This document shows positions 17,764-24,503 of a stretch of DNA of 24,503 bases, one piece after another. This DNA comes from a virus. The stretch covers positions 1 to 24,503 of the IMG/VR virus record IMGVR_UViG_3300045051_000346, one strand, 5' to 3'. The notes below the pieces were generated by a model. The model had not been told where the DNA came from, ran no database searches, and was given only the letters and a program-made list of their open reading frames with translations. The position numbers were made by a program, and so were the translations under genes. The first letter of the stretch is position 1, and each line of letters opens with the position of its first letter.

Positions 17764-18938
17764 GGGGTCACGTCCGTTGCGTCTGGGCTTACCGAATCGA
17801 GGAAAGCAAATAAAGCCCTCGGGCTCTGATGGAGCAGTTCTTGGATAGCGGGATGCGTCAGAAAAAGCGCGAGCCTCGATTGGGCTCCCGGCCCCGATAG
17901 AGAACGGAGGAGCGGATAGGTCCCAGGATGGAGAACATTGAGCGAAGGAGGAGGGCGCATCGAAGCGTCCGTTACTGCACGTTCAGCCCCGATGAGACTC
18001 TGCGTCTGAGCTTCCCTTCCCGCGACTCCGGGGATCGTCTCTAGTTGGTTCTTAGCGCCCTTGGCGATGGCGGCAGAGAAGGCGGCCCGGTTCTCCTGAG
18101 CGACGGTAGGAGCTCCCGTCTTGGCTGCTCTGTAGACCGTGGCGGCCCGGTTCTGGTAGAACTGCTTGATTTCTTTCAGGAGTGGCGGGTCAATCTTCTT
18201 ACCTTGGTCTTGGAGAAATCCCTTCAGTTGGCCCATGATCCGCGCCTTCTCTCCGCTGGGTAGAACTGGATCTCGTAGCATGGCGCGAACGTCCCTGGTC
18301 ACGTCTGCGGTGCGAAACGTCTTCCCTGCCGAATTCGATGAGTTGAGTAGGTCCATCAGCTTCTGCGACGACCCTTCCCGTAGCGCCGTCGCCTTGGCTG
18401 CACCCTTGGCGTTAGCCATGAGCCGATTGCTCATTACCGTCTCGGTCGGATCGGGGAAACTACTCTGTAGGGACTTTGAGGCCCGGAGGGCACCCTTCAT
18501 GACGGACTTTCCAGCGACTCTGGCTCCAGCCGACAAGCCTTGGCCGCCGATCTCGAAGAGTCCCTGGACGGCTCCCTCGTGGGCCATGCGCCTGAGCGAG
18601 GGCTTCTGCTTGAGGACCGCCTGCCGAATCCCCTCTCCTCCAGCGCCACCTAGCACAGCGCCTTGGTAGGCACCAGGAGGTCCGCCTAGAAAGAATCCGG
18701 CGGTCCCTCCCACCGCTCCACCGGCAGCGGGAATCAGCCCGGAAAAGTCGATACTCTGAGATGGGCTATAAAGGGATGCTTGGGAGCCGGGTGCCTGAAG
18801 GCCAGGCATCGGGCTGGCGGAGTCGTATCCCTCTAGCTGATGCGTCTCTCTAAGCGCCGCAACAATGCCCTCCGGAGAAGTCCCGGCGGGCGCGTTGGCG
18901 ATGATCTGGCGGACCTGCTCTTTGGTGAGGGTCGCCAT
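17760..18938 (-). CDS. Internal virion / DNA-ejection protein candidate (392 aa)
   Basis: ATG overlaps the previous stop (TAATG). The N-terminus (TKEQVRQIIANAPAGTSPEG) is polar. Residues ~65-130 are Gly/Ala-rich and hydrophobic (IPAAGGAVGGTAGFFLGGPP; GAVLGGAGGEGIRQAV), a pattern of ejection proteins that insert in membranes. The rest is basic and helical with repeated Ala/Arg/Lys helices. A place after the tail genes and before the transglycosylase fits podovirus internal virion genes. No family signature was recognised. Confidence 0.7.
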   Translation of the reverse strand: MATLTKEQVRQIIANAPAGTSPEGIVAALRETHQLEGYDSASPMPGLQAPGSQASLYSPSQSIDFSGLIPAAGGAVGGTAGFFLGGPPGAYQGAVLGGAGGEGIRQAVLKQKPSLRRMAHEGAVQGLFEIGGQGLSAGARVAGKSVMKGALRASKSLQSSFPDPTETVMSNRLMANAKGAAKATALREGSSQKLMDLLNSSNSAGKTFRTADVTRDVRAMLRDPVLPSGEKARIMGQLKGFLQDQGKKIDPPLLKEIKQFYQNRAATVYRAAKTGAPTVAQENRAAFSAAIAKGAKNQLETIPGVAGREAQTQSLIGAERAVTDASMRPPPSLNVLHPGTYPLLRSLSGPGAQSRLALFLTHPAIQELLHQSPRALFAFLDSVSPDATDVTP

Positions 18939-20206
18939 TACTTGATCCCCAATGACTTAATGTAGGCCCGGTCCGCATCGGTGGCCTTCGGTGAAGAAGG
19001 TGCTTTACTGCTTCCTCCCCAGTTCTTGCTTAGGATCGGGTTTTCTGCGTTGTCAAGCATATTGCTGACGATACTCAGCTTCCGGAGCGCCGTAGCGTAG
19101 GTATCAGTGACATTGGGGATGTCGTTCTTCACGGCGAGATTGATTTCGGCCTGGTTGATTCGCAGGCCCTTGCTACCCGCCATTGCTCGAAGGTTTCGGA
19201 TAGCGGCAGCCCGGAAGGCGTTGAAGGCTGCTACGTCCTCGTTGGTCTGAAGGTGCTGTGAAATCTTGATGAACGGATAGAGTTCGGTACGGCTCTGTGC
19301 ATTTGCCGGGAGAAGGCCCTTGATGTAGGTCTGGATGTCCTCGATGTTCCCTCGGGCTGCGTCAACGTCTTGGAGCTCTCCGACATCCGAAGACCCGATC
19401 ACCGGCATGCCGTTCTGGGTCGCATACTTGACCGCCGCTGCCTTGTCCTTCCCGGTCAGTTCCGCTGCGTTCAGGAATTTCTTTCCGCTCCGTGTCGTAT
19501 AGGTAAGCCCCGAGAGCCAAGAGTAATCTTCTCCCGTGACCTTCTGGTTGCTGGTCTGAAGCGCAGCCTTGGCCGCCGCCCTTCCCTCTGGGGTGTCCTT
19601 ATATCGTGGATCGAGATACCATGGAGCGTTCCCATAGTCAGACCCTGTTGCGGCCTGGAATTGGGAGGCTGCCATTTTCTGGCCAAGTTCCTTGACATAG
19701 GCTTCATCGGCCCCTTGAGGCAATCCGGGCGGCCTGTAGGCTTCACCCGGCGGAAGCGGCCCTTGGATATTCGGGTCGATCAGTCCGGTCGATGCTGGAG
19801 GAGCCGGATTCTGCTTGGCGTCGTACTCCCCCTGCTGCCTCGCGTTCTCCTGGGCGGCTAAGGCGAGCCTGGCCCTCTCTAGATCGAGCCTTTGGTTGTC
19901 ATTCGCCTGCTGGATCGCCTGCCGTTCATCCTCGTGGGTCCGCCTCTGGCTCTCGTCAAAGACCTCGCCACCCCTCAGAGCGCCAGTCAGACCTCCTGAG
20001 AAGCCCTGTAGGAAGTTATTGAACCCACCCCCTGCCTGGATGCCCTGGAGACCCTGGGCGAGCCCTGCGGCGAAGGTACGGCTTCTGCGAGGGGTGATCG
20101 GGACCCCGAAGATCCTGCGGACCCTGGCCTGGGCCATCTGTTGAATGGGGGGCTCGGGCGGGGGGAGCGGGGATTGAGGGTCTAGGAAGTCGTAGGGGCC
20201 CGCCAC
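18938..20206 (-). CDS. Internal virion protein candidate (422 aa)
   Basis: GTG shares one base with the previous stop (TAGTG), with GGAGG nine bases upstream. Pro-rich start (PYDFLDPQSPLPPPEPPI), a Gly-rich apolar patch (GGGFNNFLQGFSGGLTGALRGG), then a coiled coil (DERQAIQQANDNQRLDLERARLALAAQENARQQ), a Pro linker and a globular helical C-terminus (NIEDIQTYIKGLLPANAQSR; ILSKNWGG). The layout is typical of ejection proteins; the assignment is by position and composition. Confidence 0.7.
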   Translation of the reverse strand: MAGPYDFLDPQSPLPPPEPPIQQMAQARVRRIFGVPITPRRSRTFAAGLAQGLQGIQAGGGFNNFLQGFSGGLTGALRGGEVFDESQRRTHEDERQAIQQANDNQRLDLERARLALAAQENARQQGEYDAKQNPAPPASTGLIDPNIQGPLPPGEAYRPPGLPQGADEAYVKELGQKMAASQFQAATGSDYGNAPWYLDPRYKDTPEGRAAAKAALQTSNQKVTGEDYSWLSGLTYTTRSGKKFLNAAELTGKDKAAAVKYATQNGMPVIGSSDVGELQDVDAARGNIEDIQTYIKGLLPANAQSRTELYPFIKISQHLQTNEDVAAFNAFRAAAIRNLRAMAGSKGLRINQAEINLAVKNDIPNVTDTYATALRKLSIVSNMLDNAENPILSKNWGGSSKAPSSPKATDADRAYIKSLGIK

Positions 20207-20706
20207 TAGCGGAAGCCTCCTCCAGCGTAAGCGCCAAGGGCTGCTCCACCGATACCGGCCAGGTAGTCTCCGGTCTTCCTCTTCTTCTGAGCCCCTGCGA
20301 TCGCAGCCTGGACGTACTGGTTCTGCTGGCCTAGCCTCTGGTTGATGAGGTTCTGAAGCGCCGAAACCTCGGTCTGGCCCTGCTGCGCGGCGGCAGTCCC
20401 GTAGGCACGGGACAAGTCCCCGTAGGCCGAGGTCTGAAGCTGCCGATTGAGCCGATTGGCATAGCCGGAGTCTGCCAGGGCCCCTGCGCCCCCAAGGCGG
20501 TTCTGGGCCATCCTAAAGGCTGGTGTGAACTGAGAGCCGATATTGGCCTGGGCCGCTCCAAAGGCCCCCTGAAGGGACTGCTGCCCCTGGGCGTGGATCA
20601 TCTGGAGGTATCGCTGAATGTCCGCGTCAGAGAGAGCGAACTGATTGGCCTGCCCTATGATCTTGCTACGGGTTCTTGTATCGAAAGTGGGAACGTCGTA
20701 GGCCAA
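20206..20706 (-). CDS. Ala/Gln-rich virion protein (166 aa)
   Basis: TTG directly after the preceding stop. It is a long Ala/Gln helix with few charges (QSLQGAFGAAQANIGSQFTP; LQTSAYGDLSRAYGTAAAQQ; QNQYVQAAIAGAQKKRK) and a Gly-rich apolar end (IGGAALGAYAGGG). This resembles the smaller internal-core proteins of podoviruses (gp14-like in order and style). Not assigned by motif. Confidence 0.7.
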   Translation of the reverse strand: MAYDVPTFDTRTRSKIIGQANQFALSDADIQRYLQMIHAQGQQSLQGAFGAAQANIGSQFTPAFRMAQNRLGGAGALADSGYANRLNRQLQTSAYGDLSRAYGTAAAQQGQTEVSALQNLINQRLGQQNQYVQAAIAGAQKKRKTGDYLAGIGGAALGAYAGGGFR

Positions 20707-21249
20707 CTAAATCCCCCCCATTCTTGCCAGGATGAGTTTCCTGAGAGCGTCGGATGTGGGAGCCGTGTCGCTATACCCCTGGCTGACTCCGCCCATGCGG
20801 TATCCGCCAGCGCCCATCCCACGGACTCCCCTTGCTGCGCTGGCCAGATTCGATAGGTTCCCGAAGGCGTAGGGATTGCTATAAGGATCTCCAGTGGCTC
20901 TGATTTGAGACCCGCCTTGCCTATTGCCTGCGAGTTGGTTGTATTGGTCTAGCCCCGCAAGCATAGGCATCTGACCTGGACTCACGATCTGAGTGGACTG
21001 TGGATTGGGTCCGAGGTCTGGCCTACGCTTGCGAAATACCTGTGGAGGCCCCTGGTATCGAAGCCCGATCAATCTCCCGAGCCAAGCGCCACGCAGTCCG
21101 CCCCCAGCGGTATAGTCCCCAGGCGGCTTGAGAATGACTCCTCCACCGCCTCCGGTTCCCCCTCCACCGCCGCTTCCGCTGCCTGGGATAATGACTCCTC
21201 CACCGCCTCCGATAATGCCGCCGACTGGGGGGCGAAATGGGCCGGGCAC
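20707..21249 (-). CDS. Glycine-rich virion protein (180 aa)
   Basis: GTG start. The first ~45 residues are Pro/Gly with poly-Gly runs (GGGGGVIIPGSGSGGGGGTG), a flexible or collagen-like lead. The remainder has QGPPQVFRKRRPDLGPNPQ and AASAARGVRGMGAGGYRMGG-type low complexity. It sits between tail and internal virion genes and is probably structural; no family recognised. Repeats in the Gly run make it prone to length variation. Confidence 0.65.
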   Translation of the reverse strand: MPGPFRPPVGGIIGGGGGVIIPGSGSGGGGGTGGGGGVILKPPGDYTAGGGLRGAWLGRLIGLRYQGPPQVFRKRRPDLGPNPQSTQIVSPGQMPMLAGLDQYNQLAGNRQGGSQIRATGDPYSNPYAFGNLSNLASAARGVRGMGAGGYRMGGVSQGYSDTAPTSDALRKLILARMGGI

Positions 21250-21266
21250 TAATCCATCATCCTTTC

Positions 21267-21593
21267 CTAGAAGACCTCAATGTCTGCGAATGAGTTCGCC
21301 AGATTCGATTTCAACGCAATCACCGATTTGGTAGCAGAGAGAACCGACCCAAGTTCAGCACTCCCGCTCGATATCGTCGGAGCTCCACCCGAAGCGGAAC
21401 CCGTAGATACTGGGCGGATCCCGGTAGGAACCTTGCCTAAAGCATGGGGCATGACCATGACCGAATCCGCAGTTCCCCAGGAGAAGAAGACCCGGACCGA
21501 TATCGCCTTCCCAACCTTGGTGTCGTATTGTCTGGGCTGGAATGAGACCGCGCCGGAGGAGATGTCCTTCCTTGTAAGGAGAGGTCCCGGCAT
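21267..21593 (-). CDS. Small beta-rich virion protein (108 aa)
   Basis: ATG overlaps the tail protein stop (TAATG). AVSFQPRQYDTKVGKAISVR, VFFSWGTADSVMVMPHALGK, then GVR/PVSTGS and AELGSVLSATKSVIALKSNL. Alternating polar and apolar residues and an end like a fibre or decoration domain suggest an all-beta minor tail protein. Function inferred from context only. Confidence 0.65.
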   Translation of the reverse strand: MPGPLLTRKDISSGAVSFQPRQYDTKVGKAISVRVFFSWGTADSVMVMPHALGKVPTGIRPVSTGSASGGAPTISSGSAELGSVLSATKSVIALKSNLANSFADIEVF

Positions 21594-23965
21594 TAGCTCT
21601 TACCGATCAAGGGGAGAACTCCAGATCCCTCGACACCTACGGATAGAAGCCTCTGCTGATTCTCCGTGCCTCCCGCCGCTGTGCTCACTAGGAAGGAAAT
21701 GACGAGATCCGCCGTCCCACCCGTGCCCTCCGAAGGCACCGCCGAGATGCGCCTATAGTCGAGGCCGGTATCCGGGGTCCTATTGGTCAGCGTCCCGGCG
21801 GTATCCCCGATGTAATTGGAGAAGGTCTGGTTCTGTAGGGCCGGAGTGCCCCAGCCGGAAGTGGCGGAGAAGTAGGCAAAGGCCCGGTCCAGTTTGAACT
21901 CTTGGAATCCGCCTGGGCCGAAATGAACGTCCACTCCACATGAGAAATTGGTGCCGTTGTCCTGGGTCGTATATTCCCCGAGGTAGATGGCGTAGTCGGA
22001 CGCGGGGAGGGAGCATTGGCCGTAGAGCGGATGGCGGATCCCCGCGTCTGCGTGGGACGTGGGAGCCGTGATGACGCAGAGAGGCCCCCACTTGGCGGTA
22101 ACCCCTAGGGAGACGTTGGCCCAGGTCTTGGTCACCAGGTCGTACCGGAACCGGCCCACTTCGGTGTCTGTTGAATCGATCAGGTAGATATCGTAAAGGC
22201 GCTTGTGGATCACGGCACGACTCCTGCCGTGCTTCTCATAGGTCATCTTGCCGAATGTGAACGAGAGGTTGTTGCTTACCGGCTCCGGAGGAGACTGGCC
22301 GTCCCAGACGTATACTCCGGTCCTACTCAACCAGCACAGGAAGCCGAACGCGGCCTGAATGGAATCGGGGGCGATGCAGCCCACGTTGGCGATTTCATCG
22401 ATGGACGGCTGGTCCTGATCCACGTTGGACACTCCCCACATCTTGTCCTCAGTGAAGTGGACCACTTGGTCTGCAAACTCGATGATTCCGGTTAGTCTCC
22501 CGCCGGTAGACCGAGTGAAGTCCGCGAAGTTCTCGTCCTGATTGAACGCATCCATCTCGAACACATCGCTCCACCAGGATCGCCCTGGGAACTGGTTATT
22601 GCTGGCCAGGAAGAGCCGGTTCTTGTGGACCGCAATGAATCGGCATCTGGTAGGCGGAGCGTTCGTGACAATATCCATCTCGACAGGCGGGAACGGGAAC
22701 GCTTGGGAAGTATCCGAATATGAAGTGGGGAGTGACCCAACAGAATTCCTCGTCAGCGTGGCGATACGAAAGAACGGGAAGGAGGAGTAGAGAGATATAT
22801 TCTGGGCCGAAGACAAGTCAACGGATCGGTAGATGAAGACCTTCTCCACCTGAGCTGTCTCATTGGTCAACGTCCAGGCTAGATCAACTGAGTTGTTGGC
22901 CGGAGTCACGACCGAGGCGGACTGGAGAGCGTCGGACTCTCCCCACTCTCCGGCTGGGCCGTATCCCAGACTGATAGCGTACTTGAAGACTCCATTGAGC
23001 CCGGTGCCTGCGATATTGCTGGCCGCTGTGAACGCAGATACCGTAGGGGCCGAGAAGCCGATGTCGGAGAGGGTATTGTTGTCCCACTTCTTTTGATCCT
23101 TGCCGTTCACGAAGTAGAGAAGGTTCCGGTAGGACGCGAACCTGGTGCGAGCATAGTTACCGCTAAATAGGTTCGATGCTACGGTCTGCCACTGTGCCAC
23201 CGTCGCACTGGACTGGCCGTAATACTTGAGCACTCCGTTCGCAGTCGAAGCCGATGCGTCACCAGCGGCCACGTAGATTTGCCGCGCTCCGGCCCAGTCT
23301 GCATAGACCTTCTGAGTCGATTGATTGATATTGGCCGAGAAGCCGCTCCCCAGTACCGAGAGTCGGATACGGACCCAGTAGGCGTAGACACCGTTCCTGA
23401 CTGACCTGGACCACACCGACCCAGGATCTGCAAACTCGAATACCTGCTCCCCAACGGTAGTCCAAACGGGAGTGCTCGTCGTTGTGAGGTCTGCGCTGGT
23501 AGTCCAGTCCGTGCTTGTCGGATATTCATAGGCGAATGTAGGGTCCGTGGGGGCGCTATAGGACCCCTGCCCAATGTAGAAAACCACTCTAGAAAACTTC
23601 TGGTCAGAGCCAATATAGATAGCGTCGTCCGTGGTGGTCGTGGTCGTCCATATATTGAAGTACCCACGTTCCGTCAGGTTGGCGCTGTAGATCGATCCGC
23701 CGTTCGTGGCATTGAATATATACCCGTCCGCCATTGTATGCTCATGGGCACCCGTGAAGATACCGGCTGCAATGGGGTCCGAGGCCGAGCCTCCCGATGG
23801 TTTCAGGGCATCGAATCCGCCGCGAGCCTCAAGATACCCGCCGGGCATGACCCGGAAGTTGACGCAGGACTTGAGCCACTGAGGAGACCGGCCATAGAGG
23901 GGGACCGTGGTGTCTGCGAGTCCCCGAAACGGGGCCTTCTCCCCGCCGACTTCTAGAACCGGCAA
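21593..23965 (-). CDS. Large tail protein, nozzle/stopper type (790 aa)
   Basis: TTG directly after the adaptor stop, GGAG upstream. MPVLEVGGEKAPFRGLADTTVPLY... CVNFRVMPGGYLEARGGF is the characteristic opening of podovirus tail tube-terminating proteins (gp12-like), which ask for a platform then beta-propeller repeats. Successive W/Y-G-D blade-like segments follow (GQSSATVAQWQTVASNLFSG; FVNGKDQKKW; MDIVTNAPPTRCRFIAVHKN; WSRTGVYVWDGQSPPEPVSN). The C-terminal ~150 residues are beta-rich. Immediate proximity to the head-tail adaptor supports a tail-nozzle role. Confidence 0.8.
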   Translation of the reverse strand: MPVLEVGGEKAPFRGLADTTVPLYGRSPQWLKSCVNFRVMPGGYLEARGGFDALKPSGGSASDPIAAGIFTGAHEHTMADGYIFNATNGGSIYSANLTERGYFNIWTTTTTTDDAIYIGSDQKFSRVVFYIGQGSYSAPTDPTFAYEYPTSTDWTTSADLTTTSTPVWTTVGEQVFEFADPGSVWSRSVRNGVYAYWVRIRLSVLGSGFSANINQSTQKVYADWAGARQIYVAAGDASASTANGVLKYYGQSSATVAQWQTVASNLFSGNYARTRFASYRNLLYFVNGKDQKKWDNNTLSDIGFSAPTVSAFTAASNIAGTGLNGVFKYAISLGYGPAGEWGESDALQSASVVTPANNSVDLAWTLTNETAQVEKVFIYRSVDLSSAQNISLYSSFPFFRIATLTRNSVGSLPTSYSDTSQAFPFPPVEMDIVTNAPPTRCRFIAVHKNRLFLASNNQFPGRSWWSDVFEMDAFNQDENFADFTRSTGGRLTGIIEFADQVVHFTEDKMWGVSNVDQDQPSIDEIANVGCIAPDSIQAAFGFLCWLSRTGVYVWDGQSPPEPVSNNLSFTFGKMTYEKHGRSRAVIHKRLYDIYLIDSTDTEVGRFRYDLVTKTWANVSLGVTAKWGPLCVITAPTSHADAGIRHPLYGQCSLPASDYAIYLGEYTTQDNGTNFSCGVDVHFGPGGFQEFKLDRAFAYFSATSGWGTPALQNQTFSNYIGDTAGTLTNRTPDTGLDYRRISAVPSEGTGGTADLVISFLVSTAAGGTENQQRLLSVGVEGSGVLPLIGKS

Positions 23966-24503
23966 TTACTCTCCGCCCACGTACATGTATCCAGCGGTAT
24001 CCTCGACTCGGGTGGGAACGTCGATCTGAAGCGGAGTGGCGTATCTGCGAGCCCTCTGAAGCCATTGCTCCCATTCGGCCTTTGATTCGTCCCGCATGTT
24101 CGCCCAGTCCCGGCCCCATCTGCGGTAAATCTTCCAGAGCGCATAGGAAGGAAGCGCGTCATGCCACTGGACCGGGATCTCGGGACCCTGCCCGCCGGAT
24201 ACCATCGTCACTGGAAGCTGCCTGTAATAGATTTTCAGTGTGTAGGCTTGGTCTGGGATGGGATTGAAGTTGATTGTCTGCGCGTTGGAGCCTGAGACAT
24301 TGGCTCCGTGGATGTAGTAGAAGTAGGAGCCTTGGCTATTCTCCTTGGCATCTCTTTGCTGGACTCGGATTGGGATCAGTTTCCGCGTCGTGGCGAAGAA
24401 GACGGCTTCCAGCTTTAGATAGTCAGATGGAAGCGGGTATTCCTCTTGCCCGATGACCGTGGTGGACGTGGCGCAGGTCAGGTTTACGGGAGCTTCCCAG
24501 CAT
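23966..24503 (-). CDS. Head-tail adaptor (SU10-adaptor-like), N-terminus beyond the window
   Basis: About 178 residues are visible; the start lies past 24503. YPLPSDYLKLEAVFF, YFYYIHGANVSGSN, NFNPIPDQAYTLKIYYRQLP and QWHDALPSYALWKIYRRWGR match the pattern of podovirus adaptor proteins that ring the portal and connect it to the tail (Y-LP-D-L, then Y-Y-G, P-P, L-Y-Y-R-P, and a C-terminal helix with W-L). It ends 1 base before the 790-residue tail protein. In this gene order the major capsid protein should precede it. Confidence 0.87.
   Translation of the reverse strand, partial: CWEAPVNLTCATSTTVIGQEEYPLPSDYLKLEAVFFATTRKLIPIRVQQRDAKENSQGSYFYYIHGANVSGSNAQTINFNPIPDQAYTLKIYYRQLPVTMVSGGQGPEIPVQWHDALPSYALWKIYRRWGRDWANMRDESKAEWEQWLQRARRYATPLQIDVPTRVEDTAGYMYVGGE

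Noticed and set aside
21280-21702. 140-residue plus-strand ORF opposite the tail genes
   Set aside because: It is antisense to two well-supported minus-strand genes and has no ribosome site.

Overview
This window is almost certainly part of a tailed bacteriophage (or prophage-like) genome of podovirus type. It is moderately GC-rich and very densely coded. Genes overlap by 1 to 20 bases, GTG and TTG starts are common, and there is no housekeeping gene. The host cannot be named from the sequence.

Layout. (1) 1-7560, minus strand: a packaging and head operon read right to left. It holds a run of small zinc-finger or coiled-coil proteins, small terminase, a 36-residue membrane peptide, large terminase, a zinc ribbon, portal, a protein with a Sec signal peptide, two small proteins, and a Q/P-rich scaffold-like protein that runs off the left edge. 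(2) 6954-7311 and 7561-7741: the switch region, with paired GCCTAG-centred repeats, a perfect hairpin and a rightward sigma70-like promoter whose spacer is a palindromic operator. (3) 7742-14552, plus strand: an early/accessory operon of short overlapping genes. Recognisable products are a NYETW protein, a tiny lipoprotein, an ERF single-strand annealing protein, an HNH nuclease, a beta-class adenine methyltransferase, several zinc-knuckle proteins and small membrane peptides. A tRNA-like sequence lies at 12879-12967. (4) 14624-17581: a zone where genes alternate strands and overlap at almost every junction. It contains a holin-like protein (-), two zinc-ribbon proteins (- and +), a DEDD exonuclease (-), a multi-zinc protein (+), a small protein (-), an RNA ligase (+) and a lytic transglycosylase (-). 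A leftward intrinsic terminator lies at its left border. (5) 17578-24503, minus strand: virion genes for ejection or internal-virion proteins, glycine-rich proteins, a 790-residue tail protein, and a head-tail adaptor that runs off the right edge.

Put end to end, the minus-strand order at the two edges (scaffold at the left, adaptor at the right) brackets exactly the place where a major capsid gene is expected. This suggests a circularly permuted genome of which the window is most but not all. Late leftward transcription would make the tail, ejection and lysis genes and stop at about 14640; a second leftward unit makes the packaging and head genes; rightward early transcription starts at about 7690. 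No polymerase, helicase, primase, integrase or classical repressor was seen.

Several essential genes (large terminase, portal, exonuclease) have coding frames that continue upstream of the first ATG/GTG/TTG through conserved sequence. They may use rare start codons (ATC, CTG).
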